This document shows, piece after piece, positions 32,843 through 42,219 of a stretch of DNA of 64,000 bases. The notes under the pieces are model-generated. The model was not told the DNA's origin and did not search any database. It saw only the letters and a list, made by a program, of their open reading frames with translations. Location: the NCBI RefSeq assembly GCF_006227205.1, contig NZ_VCNG01000005.1, positions 248,001 to 312,000 on the forward strand. Reading direction: 5' to 3'. The first letter of the stretch is position 1; each line of letters starts with the position of its first letter. The DNA comes from Pseudomonas sp. ICMP22404 (GTDB taxonomy: Bacteria > Pseudomonadota > Gammaproteobacteria > Pseudomonadales > Pseudomonadaceae). A program made the position numbers and the translations under genes.

Positions 32843-35130
32843 GGGTTGCTCTCCGATAGCTGGCTCGCCGGCCGGGTCCAGTGATCCACCACGGGAACGA
32901 TGGTGCCGGCCTTGAGCAGTTCGGCGGCCTGGCCGCTGTCCACCGCCGTGCTGAAATAGTGCCCCTGGGCTTGCATCTCTCCGCCGGTGGACATCAGTGT
33001 GGTGCGTTGCTCCTGGGTCTCGACGCCCTCGGCAATGATGCCGATGCCCACGTCCCGGGCAAAGTTGATGATCGCCCGCAGGGTCATGGCGTTGCCCGGG
33101 TCGTCGTTGGCGCTGTCGAGCAAGCGTTGGGCGAGTTTCAGGTGATTGACCCGATAGGTCTTGAGGTAATCGAACGAGGAATACTCGGTACCGAAATCAT
33201 CGATGGCCACCTGTACCCCCAGTTCACACAGGCGCGGCAATACGTCGTTGTGGGTCCATTTGGTCTGGGCGAGGGTGGCTTCGGTGACATCGAAGCGCAG
33301 GTCCCAGGGGGCCAGCTCCCAGCGGGCGGTGGTCCGCAGGACATCGTAGATCAGTTCCGGCCCGGTCTTGAGCTGGGTCAGGGACAGGTCGATGGCAATG
33401 ACCGGAGGGGCCATGCCCTGGTCACGCCATTGGCGCATCTGCTGGCAGGCTTGATCCAGCACCCAATGCCCGAGGGCAATGATGAGCCCGGTTTTTTCCG
33501 CCGCCGGCATGAACGCCGATGGTTCCAGCCAGCCCCGTTCGGGGTGTTTCCAGCGTACCTGCACGCCCATGCCCAGGATTTTGCCGGTGCCGAGGTCGAC
33601 TTCCGGCAGGTAATGCAGGTGCAACTCCTGGTTTTCGATGGCCTGGCGCAGGTCGTTGGTCAGGGCGACCCGGTCCGTCACCTCCTGGTTGATCTCCTCG
33701 TTATGGAAGTGGTACTGGTTGCGGCCCTTTTCCTTGGAGCGGTACAGGGCCATGTCGGACTGGGCCATCAGGCTGTCGGCACTCAGGGTCTGCGGCGTGT
33801 ACAGGGCGATACCGATGCTCACGGAGATCCGTACGTCGTTGCCGTCCAGGGAGTAGGGCACCACCAGGGTATCGCGGATCTTGGCCGCCAGCGCGGCGCA
33901 GTGGGTGGGTTCGTGGACATCCAGTTGCAGGATGGCGAACTCGTCACCGCCCAGGCGTGCGACCACGTCGTTTTCCCGGGTGCAGTCCTTGATGCGCCTG
34001 GCGACTTCCTGCAACAGCAGGTCGCCGATGGGATGGCCCAGGGTGTCGTTGATCCGCTTGAAGTGGTCCAGGTCCAGGTAGAACATCGCGAACGCCGGTG
34101 CCCCCCGGCGCGCGGCGGCGAATGCCTGGTGCAGCCGTTCTATCACCGTGGCGCGGTTCGCCAGCCCGGTCAGGCCATCGGTACGGGCCAGCAGGGCGAT
34201 TTTTTCCTCGGCCAGCTTGCGTTCGGTGATATCCAGGATGATGCCTTCCACCTCCAGCAACAGGCCTTGCTCGTTGCGCACCGGGATGTAGCGGTTCTCC
34301 ACCCAGCGGTACGTATCGTCGCCGGTGCGCATGCGGAACTCGATGGACGCACCCGCCGTATCGCGATCCAGCACGCGAACCATGGCGTCGTCGACCTTGG
34401 ACTGGTCGTCGGGATGGATCAGCACCTGTGCCCAGTCCGGTGAGCTGACCAGTTGCCCGGCGACATGACCGAACTTGGTGATGTTGTGGGAGATGTACAT
34501 CAACGGGAACGGCGGTTCGCCCCGCAAGCGATAGAGGATGGTCGGGCTGTTCTGCACGATGATGTTGGCGTCGGCCAGTTCCCGGGTGCGTTCCTCCACC
34601 GCGTGTTCGAGCATGTCCATCTTCAGCGCCGCGTCTTCGGTCATCTGCCATTTGACGGTCAGGGTACTGGCCATCTGGCGAATTTCGATGGCATCGAAGG
34701 GTTTTTTCAAGATAAGCAGGCGGTCGCCCAGTTCCAGACGCTCGGCGATGTCTTCCCAGGAATAGTCCGAATAAGCGGTGCATAGCGCGACTTGCAGCTT
34801 GGGATCGGCGCGCCATAGCCTTTCGATGGTTTCCAGGCCATCCCAGCCAGGGGGCATGCGCATGTCGATGAACGCCATGGCATAGGGCTGCCCCTGGGCC
34901 AGTGCGGTCTCGACCTTGTTCAGGGCTTCCATGCCCTGGAAGGCCGAATCAAGCACGAAACTCTGGCTGACGACCGCGACCGGCGCGCCGAACAGGGCCT
35001 CTTCGGCACTGCTCAGGTTGTCTTCGGCGGGTGCCTGGGGACTGAGGATCTTTCGAAAGTCCTCATGGATCGTCAGGGTATCGTCGACGATCAGGATCCG
35101 CCGATTGGCTCTTTCCAGGGGCAGGCTCAT
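32839..35130 (-). CDS. REC-PAS-GGDEF-EAL(degenerate) protein, probable diguanylate cyclase
   Basis: A 763-residue protein. REC with D89 (FIDMRMP) and K143, a coil, a PAS domain with PAC tail (about 190-305), then GGDEF and EAL-type domains. The cyclase site is intact: D353/D355, N361-D362, GGDEF 394-398, and an RxxD inhibitory site (385-388) five residues before it. The EAL site is lost: the EAL position reads GVQ (522-524), LKID is LKLA and ITES is VTEA, although DDFGT remains. It should synthesise c-di-GMP under phosphorylation and PAS control. It is first in the operon, followed by the phosphodiesterase-like gene. Confidence 0.9.
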   Translation of the reverse strand: MSLPLERANRRILIVDDTLTIHEDFRKILSPQAPAEDNLSSAEEALFGAPVAVVSQSFVLDSAFQGMEALNKVETALAQGQPYAMAFIDMRMPPGWDGLETIERLWRADPKLQVALCTAYSDYSWEDIAERLELGDRLLILKKPFDAIEIRQMASTLTVKWQMTEDAALKMDMLEHAVEERTRELADANIIVQNSPTILYRLRGEPPFPLMYISHNITKFGHVAGQLVSSPDWAQVLIHPDDQSKVDDAMVRVLDRDTAGASIEFRMRTGDDTYRWVENRYIPVRNEQGLLLEVEGIILDITERKLAEEKIALLARTDGLTGLANRATVIERLHQAFAAARRGAPAFAMFYLDLDHFKRINDTLGHPIGDLLLQEVARRIKDCTRENDVVARLGGDEFAILQLDVHEPTHCAALAAKIRDTLVVPYSLDGNDVRISVSIGIALYTPQTLSADSLMAQSDMALYRSKEKGRNQYHFHNEEINQEVTDRVALTNDLRQAIENQELHLHYLPEVDLGTGKILGMGVQVRWKHPERGWLEPSAFMPAAEKTGLIIALGHWVLDQACQQMRQWRDQGMAPPVIAIDLSLTQLKTGPELIYDVLRTTARWELAPWDLRFDVTEATLAQTKWTHNDVLPRLCELGVQVAIDDFGTEYSSFDYLKTYRVNHLKLAQRLLDSANDDPGNAMTLRAIINFARDVGIGIIAEGVETQEQRTTLMSTGGEMQAQGHYFSTAVDSGQAAELLKAGTIVPVVDHWTRPASQLSESNP

Positions 35131-35360
35131 GGCCGTGCACCGAGGTGATGCTGACTACCGAACCGTGGGTACATCTGATATCCCTTTCGCTGGCATGAGT
35201 ATTCTGGCCTGTACTTGGCCCTTCATGGGGTACAGCATAGTCGTCTGATCGGGATGCGCTTGGTCAGTGATGGCAAATCGTGCCTAAATTTACGCAATCT
35301 ACTAGCCTGTCTTTTGGGGGTAAGGTAGAACGGTTGTCGTCTTATAGGAGGGGGGTAGCA
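35131..35360. promoter_or_regulatory. Divergent promoter region of the c-di-GMP block
   Basis: The 230-bp region separates the leftward operon from the rightward HD-GYP-like gene and must hold both promoters. A GGCA-aatcg-TGCC inverted repeat lies at 35272-35284. A strong ribosome site AGGAGGGGGG (about 35347-35356) decides the start of the rightward gene. TGGCCTGTACTTGGCC near 35197 loosely resembles a sigma-54 promoter but misses three consensus bases. Confidence 0.4.
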
Positions 35361-36728
35361 ATGGAAGATCAATCGCCGGACGTTCCGGTCACGAAGCCGA
35401 CGGTGCTGTTGGTTGATGACGAAGAGTCGATTCTCAATAGCCTGCGCCGGTTACTGCGCAGCCAGCCCTATGAGATCCTGCTGGCCGACAGCGGCGCCAA
35501 GGCCCTGGAAATCCTCAAGGAACGGCCAGTCGACCTGGTGATGACCGATGCGCGCATGCCCAACATGGACGGTGCGACGCTGCTGGCCCAGATCCGCAAA
35601 CTCTATCCGTCGACCCTGCGCATCCTGCTCACCGGCTATGCCGATGTGGACATGATGACCAAGGCCATCAACGAGGGGGGGCTGTATCGCTACCTCAGCA
35701 AGCCCTGGAACGACGATGAACTGGTGCAGGCCCTGCGCCAGGCCCTGGCCCATCAGCATTCCGAAAACGAACGCCAGCGCCTCGAAGCGCTGAACCGCGA
35801 GCAGAACCAGCAACTCAAGACCCTCAACGCCACCCTGGAAAAGCGCGTGGCGTCACGCACCGCCGAGCTGCAGCAGACCGCCGACATGCTCGACCTGGCC
35901 TATGAAGAGCTCAAGCGCAGCTATGTGACCGGCACCGAGGTGTTCTCGCTGATCGCCAACTTGCGCCTGCCCAAGGCCAAGCAGACCAACCGGCAGATCA
36001 TCGAACTGATCCGGGTCTACAGTCGGCTGCACTTTCTCGACGAGTCCACCGATCGCGACCTGACCATGGCCGCCGCGCTCTACAACATCGGCAAGCTGAG
36101 CTGGACCGATAACATGATGGTCACGCCGGCTGACCTGCTGCATCACAACGAATTGGATCTGTATCGCTCCTATCCGAAACAGAGCGAATCGCTGCTGATG
36201 ACCCTGGACCCGATGAAGGACGCGGCGCGCATCATCCTCCATCACCAGGAGCGCTGGGACGGCAGCGGCTTCCCGGATCACCTCAAGGGCGAGGCGATTC
36301 CGTTCGGTTCCAGGCTGTTGAAACTGGCGGTGGATTTCATCGAACTGCAGCGCGGGCTGATTCTCGAACGGCAGATGAACAGCGACGAGGCGCTGGTCTA
36401 CATCCGCAAATACGCCGGCAAGCTGTACGATCCGGACATGGTGGAGGACTTCATCAAGGCCTGTGCCGAATACCTGGAGGACGTGACCCTGTCCGACCCG
36501 ACGGTGAAGGTCATGACCACCCGCGAACTTGCGGCCGGCATGGTCCTGGCCCGCAACCTCAACGCCGACAACGGCATGCTGTTGCTCAATGCCGGCAAAG
36601 TGTTGAGTGCACCGTTGGTGGATAAGCTCATCGCCTTCGAAGCGATGGAAGGGGCCCGGTACAGCGTGTTCGTCAAGATCCCCGAGGAAGAACTGGATCC
36701 TTCGGCGCCGAAGCCGATGTTGGGGTGA
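35361..36728 (+). CDS. REC/HD-GYP-like response regulator with substituted catalytic pair (YN-GFP)
   Basis: The 455-residue protein has a normal REC domain (D63 in MTDARMP, K114), a long coiled coil (about 125-190) and an HD-GYP-type domain (about 195-400). The catalytic HD of the family is replaced by YN (241-242, in AALYNIGKL) and GYP reads GFP (303-305, in HHQERWDGSGFP). The metal site is thus incomplete and phosphodiesterase activity is doubtful. P. aeruginosa PA2572 is, as I recall, a similar YN variant. The start is ATG 35361, chosen by its strong ribosome site. It is divergent from the GGDEF/EAL pair and presumably acts with it. Confidence 0.87.
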   Translation: MEDQSPDVPVTKPTVLLVDDEESILNSLRRLLRSQPYEILLADSGAKALEILKERPVDLVMTDARMPNMDGATLLAQIRKLYPSTLRILLTGYADVDMMTKAINEGGLYRYLSKPWNDDELVQALRQALAHQHSENERQRLEALNREQNQQLKTLNATLEKRVASRTAELQQTADMLDLAYEELKRSYVTGTEVFSLIANLRLPKAKQTNRQIIELIRVYSRLHFLDESTDRDLTMAAALYNIGKLSWTDNMMVTPADLLHHNELDLYRSYPKQSESLLMTLDPMKDAARIILHHQERWDGSGFPDHLKGEAIPFGSRLLKLAVDFIELQRGLILERQMNSDEALVYIRKYAGKLYDPDMVEDFIKACAEYLEDVTLSDPTVKVMTTRELAAGMVLARNLNADNGMLLLNAGKVLSAPLVDKLIAFEAMEGARYSVFVKIPEEELDPSAPKPMLG

Positions 36729-36757
36729 TCCAAGCCTGACTGGCGACTCGAATCCCC

Positions 36758-36848
36758 CTGTGGGAGCGAGCCTGCTCGCGAAAGCGGCGCATCAGCTGTT
36801 GAGCAGTTGACTGACACACCGCCTTCGCGAGCAGGCTCGCTCCCACAG
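36758..36848. repeat. REP doublet, GTGGGAGCGAG class
   Basis: Inverted TGTGGGAGCGAGCCTGCTCG units at both ends with about 40 bp between. It lies in the 214-bp gap between the response regulator and the Nudix gene. The last 90 bp before the Nudix start hold no clear promoter. Confidence 0.87.
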
Positions 36849-36942
36849 GGATTGGTGTTGCTTGTGCACGTGGGGCAGGCTTTGCTCCAGCCTCTGAGGT
36901 CTGTAATCTCCCCCGGCATTTTTCCGCCAAGGCCGATCATCC

Positions 36943-37371
36943 ATGACCACTCCCCTCATCCACATCGCCGCCGCCCTGCTGATCGGGCCGGACGGTCGAA
37001 CCCTGCTGGTGCGCAAGCGCGGTACCCGGGCCTTCATGCAGCCGGGCGGCAAGATCGAGCCCCATGAGCAACCGATTCAGGCCCTGGCCCGGGAGCTGGA
37101 AGAAGAGCTGGGGCTGACAATCGATCCGGCACAGGCCCGCTACCTGGGCCCGTTCAGCGCGCCGGCCGCCAACGAGCCGGGTTTTGTCGTCCAGGCCCAG
37201 GTGTTCCTGCTGAACATCGATGCTGCGGTTTCGCCCGCTGCCGAAATTGAAGAAGTTCGCTGGATCGACCCGGCCGGCGATAGCGGATTGTCGCTGGCCC
37301 CGTTGACAGGCGAGGTGATCCTGCCGTTCTATCGGACTACAGGCCTTTCGAACCCACGCCTCAAGGATTGA
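36943..37371 (+). CDS. Nudix hydrolase
   Basis: A 142-residue single-domain protein with a perfect Nudix box, GGKIEPHEQPIQALARELEEELG, spelled here only to show the conserved G, E, REL and EE positions at about residues 34-56. It cleaves a nucleoside diphosphate linked to some moiety; the substrate is not determined. It leads a three-gene run: the LysE gene starts 3 bp after its stop and the GNAT gene overlaps the LysE gene. Confidence 0.88.
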   Translation: MTTPLIHIAAALLIGPDGRTLLVRKRGTRAFMQPGGKIEPHEQPIQALARELEEELGLTIDPAQARYLGPFSAPAANEPGFVVQAQVFLLNIDAAVSPAAEIEEVRWIDPAGDSGLSLAPLTGEVILPFYRTTGLSNPRLKD

Positions 37372-37374
37372 CAC

Positions 37375-38013
37375 ATGATTCCCCTGCCGGACCTGCTGGT
37401 TTTTGCCGCCGCCGCGTTGTTGATGGTACTCACGCCCGGGCCGAACATGATCTACCTGATTTCTCGTTCGATCTGCCAGGGCCGCAAGGCCGGGGTCACC
37501 TCTTTGCTGGGGGTGGTGGCGGGGTTCTTCGTGCATGTGTTCGCGGCGGCGGTGGGGCTGACGGCGGTATTCCTGGCCGTGCCCATGGCCTATGAAATCC
37601 TGAAATGGGCCGGTGCGTTGTACCTGTTGTGGCTGGCCTGGCAAGCCGTGAAGCCAGGTGCGCGTTCGCCGTTCCAGGCCCAGCAGTTGCCCGCGGACTC
37701 GACGCGCAAGCTGATCACCATGGGCTTTCTCACCAGTGCCCTGAATCCGAAAATCGCGGTGTTCTACCTGTCGGTATTTCCCCAGTTCATCAGCCCGGAA
37801 CATGGGTCGTTGTTCACCCAGAGCCTGATCCTCGGGCTGGTCCAGATCAGCGTCAGTTTCAGCGTCAACCTGCTGATCGCCCTGTTCGCTGCGGGCATTG
37901 CCTCGTGGTTTGTCCACAACCCCACCTGGCTGGCGGTGCAGCGTTATTTCATGGGCTTTGTGCTGGGTGCGCTGGCGCTGCGGCTGATGCTTGAGCAACG
38001 GCGAGCCGCGTGA
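37375..38013 (+). CDS. LysE/RhtB-family amino-acid exporter
   Basis: A 212-residue membrane protein with about six helices. The N-terminal LTPGPNMIYLISRSICQGRKAG contains the family's PGPN signature, and FLTSALNPKIAVFYLSVFPQFI is the second conserved block. It should export an amino acid or homoserine-lactone-like metabolite. It is co-transcribed with the Nudix gene and overlaps the acetyltransferase start by 4 bp. Confidence 0.88.
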   Translation: MIPLPDLLVFAAAALLMVLTPGPNMIYLISRSICQGRKAGVTSLLGVVAGFFVHVFAAAVGLTAVFLAVPMAYEILKWAGALYLLWLAWQAVKPGARSPFQAQQLPADSTRKLITMGFLTSALNPKIAVFYLSVFPQFISPEHGSLFTQSLILGLVQISVSFSVNLLIALFAAGIASWFVHNPTWLAVQRYFMGFVLGALALRLMLEQRRAA

Positions 38014-38507
38014 GCATCCGACGGCTGCGGGCCGGCGATGCACCGGCCTATCGCGAGCTGATGCTCCAGGCCTACGGGCTGCATCCGCAGGCCTTCACCT
38101 CCAGCGTCAGCGAGCGGGCGACGATGCCCATGAATTGGTGGGAGTCTCGCCTGACCAACCGGCTTGACGTGGTGCTGGGGGCGTTCGTCGAGGGGGAACT
38201 GGCCGGTATCGTCGGCCTGTCCCTGGAGGCCCGACAGAAAGCCCGGCACAAGGCGACGCTGTTTGGCATGTACGTCGTCGATACCCATCGTCACCAGGGG
38301 CTTGGCCAGCAACTGCTGGAGGCCGCGCTTGACGAAGCCCGTCGCCATACCTTCCTGCGCCTGGTGCAACTGACCGTCACCGCGGGCAACGATCCGGCGC
38401 TCAAGCTCTATCAACGCTGCGGTTTCGTGCTCTACGGCCTGGAGCCGATGGCGATACGGGTGGACGACGAGTATCTCGACAAAATCCATATGTGGCGCGA
38501 GCTCTAA
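38010..38507 (+). CDS. GNAT-family N-acetyltransferase
   Basis: A 165-residue cytosolic enzyme. The acetyl-CoA loop is HRHQGLGQQLLEAALDEAR (about 92-110, RxxGxG-type), preceded by GMYVVD and followed by NDPALKLYQRCGFVLYG, which complete the GNAT fold. The start is a GTG at 38010 (GTGA overlap with the exporter), giving translational coupling. The substrate is unknown. A REP doublet follows 5 bp after the stop. Confidence 0.86.
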   Translation: MSIRRLRAGDAPAYRELMLQAYGLHPQAFTSSVSERATMPMNWWESRLTNRLDVVLGAFVEGELAGIVGLSLEARQKARHKATLFGMYVVDTHRHQGLGQQLLEAALDEARRHTFLRLVQLTVTAGNDPALKLYQRCGFVLYGLEPMAIRVDDEYLDKIHMWREL

Positions 38508-38511
38508 GGCG

Positions 38512-38605
38512 CCATCGCGAGCAGGCTCGCTCCCACATTTGGATGTGTGTGCATACAGACAGTGAGGCCAACGCAGCCCCTGTGGGAGCGAGCCTGCTCG
38601 CGATA
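38512..38605. repeat. REP doublet, GTGGGAGCGAG class, inverted order
   Basis: CATCGCGAGCAGGCTCGCTC at the left and TGTGGGAGCGAGCCTGCTCG at the right, 40-bp spacer. The two arms point inward in the opposite order from most copies here. It sits between convergent genes (GNAT and metR) and could serve as a terminator region. Confidence 0.86.
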
Positions 38606-38619
38606 GCGGTGCCCCGGTA

Positions 38620-39537
38620 TCACCGAACGGCACTGACCCCATCCAACGTGGAAAACGAAGTGTCCTTGGCCGTCAACAGGAAGTCGCGCATGTACGGTGC
38701 ATCGAGCATGTCGGTGCGAACCGCCGCGTACAGCGTGGCGAACAGGCCTTTCTCCCCCAGCCGCTTGGCTTTCACATAACCCCGTGAGCTGTATTCATGC
38801 AGGGCCCAGTGGGGCATGCCGCAGACGCCACGGCCGCTGGCTACCAACTGCATCATCATCACCGTCAGTTCGGACGTGCGGACCTGGGCCGGTTCGATGT
38901 CGGCCGGTTCGAGGAAGCGGGTGAAGATGTCCAGTCGATCCCGTTCCACGGGGTAGGTGATCAGGGTTTCGCTGAGCAGGTCTTCGGGCACGATATAGGG
39001 TTTGCTTGCCAATCGATGCTGGTTGGCCACGGCGAGCATCGCTTCGTAGGTGAACAGCGGCACGTAGGTGATGCCCGCCAGTTCCAGTGGGTCGGACGTC
39101 ACCACCAGATCCAGGTCGCCACGGGCCAGGGCTGGCAGCGGGGCGAAGGCGAAGCCCGAAGCCAGGTCCAGTTCGACTTCCGGCCAGGCGTCGCGGAACT
39201 GGTCGATGGTCGGCATCAGCCACTGGAAACAGCTGTGGCATTCGATTGCCATGTGCAAGCGCCCGGCGGTCCCTCCTGCCAGCCGCGCGATGTCCCGCTC
39301 GGCGCTGCGCAGCAATGGCAGGGTGGCGTCGGCCAGCTGCAGCAAGCGCAGACCAGCGCTGGTGAACCGCACCGGTTTGGTCTTGCGCACGAACAACTGC
39401 ATCCCCAGACGTTCTTCCAGCTCCTTGAATTGGTGGGAGAGGGCGGACTGGGTCAGGTGCAGGCGTTCGGCGGCTTCTACCAGGCTATCGGCTTCGCGCA
39501 GGGCGTGCAGGGTCTTGAGGTGGCGGAGTTCAAGCAC
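38620..39537 (-). CDS. metR: LysR-type activator of methionine biosynthesis
   Basis: A 305-residue regulator that activates metE and senses homocysteine in enteric bacteria. The N-terminal helix-turn-helix (LELRHLKTLHALREADSLVE, AERLHLTQSALSHQFKELEE) is typical of MetR. The substrate-binding domain contains LPALARGDLDLVVTSDP. I start it at a GTG (39535-39537) because the family opens at this point and GGAG lies 8 bp upstream; a longer form from 39573 would run into the metE control region. It is divergent from metE, the classic arrangement. Confidence 0.93.
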   Translation of the reverse strand: MLELRHLKTLHALREADSLVEAAERLHLTQSALSHQFKELEERLGMQLFVRKTKPVRFTSAGLRLLQLADATLPLLRSAERDIARLAGGTAGRLHMAIECHSCFQWLMPTIDQFRDAWPEVELDLASGFAFAPLPALARGDLDLVVTSDPLELAGITYVPLFTYEAMLAVANQHRLASKPYIVPEDLLSETLITYPVERDRLDIFTRFLEPADIEPAQVRTSELTVMMMQLVASGRGVCGMPHWALHEYSSRGYVKAKRLGEKGLFATLYAAVRTDMLDAPYMRDFLLTAKDTSFSTLDGVSAVR

Positions 39538-39581
39538 CGGAATTGCTCCATGAGTAAAACTTGTGATCAACACGAAAAGGT

Positions 39582-39594
39582 TGAGTTTGTCTCA
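39582..39594. promoter_or_regulatory. MetR-type box between metR and metE
   Basis: TGAGTTTGTCTCA is a dyad of the form TGAG-N5-CTCA, close to the TGAA-N5-TTCA consensus of MetR. It is centred about 60 bp before metE. No cobalamin riboswitch fits in the 109-bp gap. Confidence 0.55.
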
Positions 39595-39646
39595 TGCAGA
39601 GTCAGCTGTCGACAATGGCGTCATCTTTTACAGGAGGACTCTTACC

Positions 39647-41959
39647 ATGGCCCTGGCCCACACCCTCGGTTTTCCCCGCATCGGCGCCGACCGCGAACTG
39701 AAGAAAGCCCTCGAAGCCTACTGGAAGGGCGACCTGGCGCCGGCCGCGTTGCAGAGCGTCGGTCGTGAACTGCGGGCCCGGCACTGGCAATTGCAGAAAG
39801 ACGCCGGGATCGACCTGCTGCCGGTGGGGGACTTCGCCTGGTACGACCAGGTGCTTGGCCACACCCTGACCCTGGGCGCGGTTCCGGCGCGATTCCGCAA
39901 CACGTTGAACCCGCAGGGCCGGCCGACCCTCGACACCCTGTTCGCCATGGCTCGTGGCGCCACGCCGGCCTGCTGCGATGCCAACCACGGCCAGACACAA
40001 CATGCCCAGGAACTGACCAAGTGGTTCGACACCAACTACCACTACCTGGTCCCGGAGTTTTCCGTCGACCAGACTTTTGCCCTGAGCTGGGAGCAACTGT
40101 TCGATGAAGTGGACGAGGCCCATGCCTTGGGGCATCGGGTCAAACCGGTGATCATCGGCCCGCTGACTTATCTGTGGCTGGGCAAGGCCAAAGGGCAGGA
40201 TTTCGACAAGCTCGACCTGTTGGAACGCCTGCTGCCGGTCTACGGTGAAATCCTCAATCGCCTGAAGGCCCAGGGCGTGGAGTGGGTGCAGATCGACGAG
40301 CCGATCCTCACCCTTGACCTGCCCCTGGCCTGGCGGAGCGCCTTCGAGCGGGCCTACCACATCCTCCAGTATTCGCCGCTGAAGAAACTGGTGGCGACTT
40401 ATTTCAGTGGCCTGGAAGACAACCTCGGCCTGGCCGTGAGCCTGCCGGTGGACGGTTTGCACATCGACGCGGTACGCGCGCCGGAGCAACTGGGCCAGGT
40501 GTTGGACCGCTTGCCGACCTACAAGATTCTCTCGGTGGGCCTGGTCAATGGCCGTAACGTCTGGCGTTGCGAGCTGGAACAGGCTCTGGCGCAGTTGCAA
40601 CCGGCCCAGGAGCGCTTTGGCGACAACCTCTGGGTCAGCACGTCGTGCTCGTTGCTGCACAGCCCGGTGGACCTGGAGCGTGAAGACCGGCTCGACCCCG
40701 AGCTCAAGCACTGGCTGGCCTTCGCGGTGCAGAAGTGCGGTGAAGTGGCGGTGCTGCGTGACGCATTGAACGATCCGCAAGCCCCCGGTGTGCAACAGGC
40801 GCTGGCCGCCAGCCGCGAGGTGCAGGCGAGCCGCGCGGCCTCGACGCGTATTCACAAGCCCGATGTCCAGGCCCGTCTGGCGGCCATCAAGCCCCAGGAC
40901 AGCCAGCGGCGTTCGCCGTTTGCCCTGCGCATCGAACAGCAGCGGGCCCGTCTGAAGTTGCCGGCCTTTCCCACGACCACCATCGGCTCTTTCCCGCAGA
41001 CCCCGGCGATTCGCCTGGCGCGTCAGGCCTACAAGCAGGGCAAGCTGTCGGCCAACGACTATCAGGACGCCATGCACACCGAAATTCGCCACGCCGTGCA
41101 GATTCAGGAGCGCCTGGGGCTGGATGTACTGGTCCATGGCGAAGCCGAGCGCAACGACATGGTGGAATACTTCGCCGAGCAACTGGACGGCTATGCCTTC
41201 AGCCGTTTCGGCTGGGTGCAGAGCTACGGTTCGCGATGCGTGAAACCGGCAATCATCTACGGCGACATCAGCCGGCCGAAGCCCATGACCGTCGACTGGA
41301 TCCGCTACGCGCAAAACCTGACCGACAAGACCATGAAGGGCATGCTCACCGGCCCTGTGACCATGCTGATGTGGTCGTTCCCCCGCGAAGACCTGCCGCG
41401 TCGGGTCCAGGCACAGCAACTGGCCCTGGCCCTGCGTGACGAAGTGGTGGATCTGGAAGCGGCCGGGATCAGCATCGTACAGATCGACGAGGCCGCCTTC
41501 CGCGAAGGCCTGCCGCTGCGACGCGGGCAATGGCAGGAGTACCTGGACTGGGCGGTGGAAGCCTTCCGCTTGAGTGCGTCGGGTGTGCGTGACGAAACCC
41601 AGATCCATACCCACATGTGCTACAGCGAATTCAATGACGTGATCCAGGCCATCGCAGCCATGGATGCCGACGTCATCACCGTTGAAACCTCACGCTCGGA
41701 CATGGAACTGCTGGAGGCTTTCGAAGCGTTCGACTACCCGAACGACATCGGCCCGGGCGTCTACGACATCCACTCGCCGCGGGTGCCGGACACGGCCGAG
41801 ATCGTCGGGTTGATGAGCAAGGCCCTGAAGCGGATTCCCGCCGGGCACCTGTGGATCAACCCCGACTGCGGCCTGAAGACCCGGGCATGGCCGGAAACCG
41901 AAGCGGCGCTGGTGAACATGGTGGCGGCGGCGCGACAGTTGCGTGGGCAGTGGGCCTGA
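39647..41959 (+). CDS. metE: Cobalamin-independent methionine synthase
   Basis: The 770-residue enzyme transfers a methyl group from methyltetrahydropteroyl-polyglutamate to homocysteine, the last step of methionine synthesis. It begins [22 protein letters not shown], as the family does. The C-terminal half carries the zinc ligands: HMCYSEF (histidine and cysteine near 651-653), a glutamate downstream, and the NPDCGLKTR cysteine near 737. The length fits (E. coli about 753). Start ATG 39647 follows a strong AGGAGG. The alternative ATG-like start at 39563 lies in the regulatory region and was not used. Confidence 0.97.
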   Translation: MALAHTLGFPRIGADRELKKALEAYWKGDLAPAALQSVGRELRARHWQLQKDAGIDLLPVGDFAWYDQVLGHTLTLGAVPARFRNTLNPQGRPTLDTLFAMARGATPACCDANHGQTQHAQELTKWFDTNYHYLVPEFSVDQTFALSWEQLFDEVDEAHALGHRVKPVIIGPLTYLWLGKAKGQDFDKLDLLERLLPVYGEILNRLKAQGVEWVQIDEPILTLDLPLAWRSAFERAYHILQYSPLKKLVATYFSGLEDNLGLAVSLPVDGLHIDAVRAPEQLGQVLDRLPTYKILSVGLVNGRNVWRCELEQALAQLQPAQERFGDNLWVSTSCSLLHSPVDLEREDRLDPELKHWLAFAVQKCGEVAVLRDALNDPQAPGVQQALAASREVQASRAASTRIHKPDVQARLAAIKPQDSQRRSPFALRIEQQRARLKLPAFPTTTIGSFPQTPAIRLARQAYKQGKLSANDYQDAMHTEIRHAVQIQERLGLDVLVHGEAERNDMVEYFAEQLDGYAFSRFGWVQSYGSRCVKPAIIYGDISRPKPMTVDWIRYAQNLTDKTMKGMLTGPVTMLMWSFPREDLPRRVQAQQLALALRDEVVDLEAAGISIVQIDEAAFREGLPLRRGQWQEYLDWAVEAFRLSASGVRDETQIHTHMCYSEFNDVIQAIAAMDADVITVETSRSDMELLEAFEAFDYPNDIGPGVYDIHSPRVPDTAEIVGLMSKALKRIPAGHLWINPDCGLKTRAWPETEAALVNMVAAARQLRGQWA

Positions 41960-42002
41960 GTAACTGCGGAGCTTGGCTGTACCTGTGAGTGCTGAGGAAA
42001 CT

Positions 42003-42095
42003 TGTGGGAGCAAAGCTTGCTCGCGATGGCGGCGGACCAGCCAATATCATTGTTGGCTGACTTGGCCCCATCGCGAGCAAGCTTTGCTCCCACAG
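42003..42095. repeat. REP doublet, GTGGGAGCAAAG variant
   Basis: TGTGGGAGCAAAGCTTGCTC and its inverse (GAGCAAGCTTTGCTCCCAC) 93 bp apart end to end, each arm with a HindIII-like AAGCTT centre. Located in the 260-bp gap after metE; the rest of the gap shows no other feature. Confidence 0.86.
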
Positions 42096-42219
42096 AAAAC
42101 TCACACCGCAGGAACCACTCGGCAATCTTCATCAAACTGTCACGCAACTGTGGCAGCGCGCTTGAACGAATTTCATCAGACTCGCGCTCTACTGGGGTTC
42201 TGCGTTTTGGTGTTTCTTC

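Noticed and set aside
31073..32884. 603-codon open frame opposite the EAL protein, and a similar 520-codon one opposite the next gene
   Set aside because: Antisense shadows of proteins with intact REC/GGDEF/EAL motifs.
35197..35212. Sigma-54 promoter before the HD-GYP-like gene
   Set aside because: TGGCCTGTACTTGGCC misses three consensus bases and no enhancer sites are evident.
39538..39646. Cobalamin or SAM riboswitch before metE
   Set aside because: The gap is only 109 bp, lacks the B12-box and SAM-type stems, and a MetR box accounts for control.
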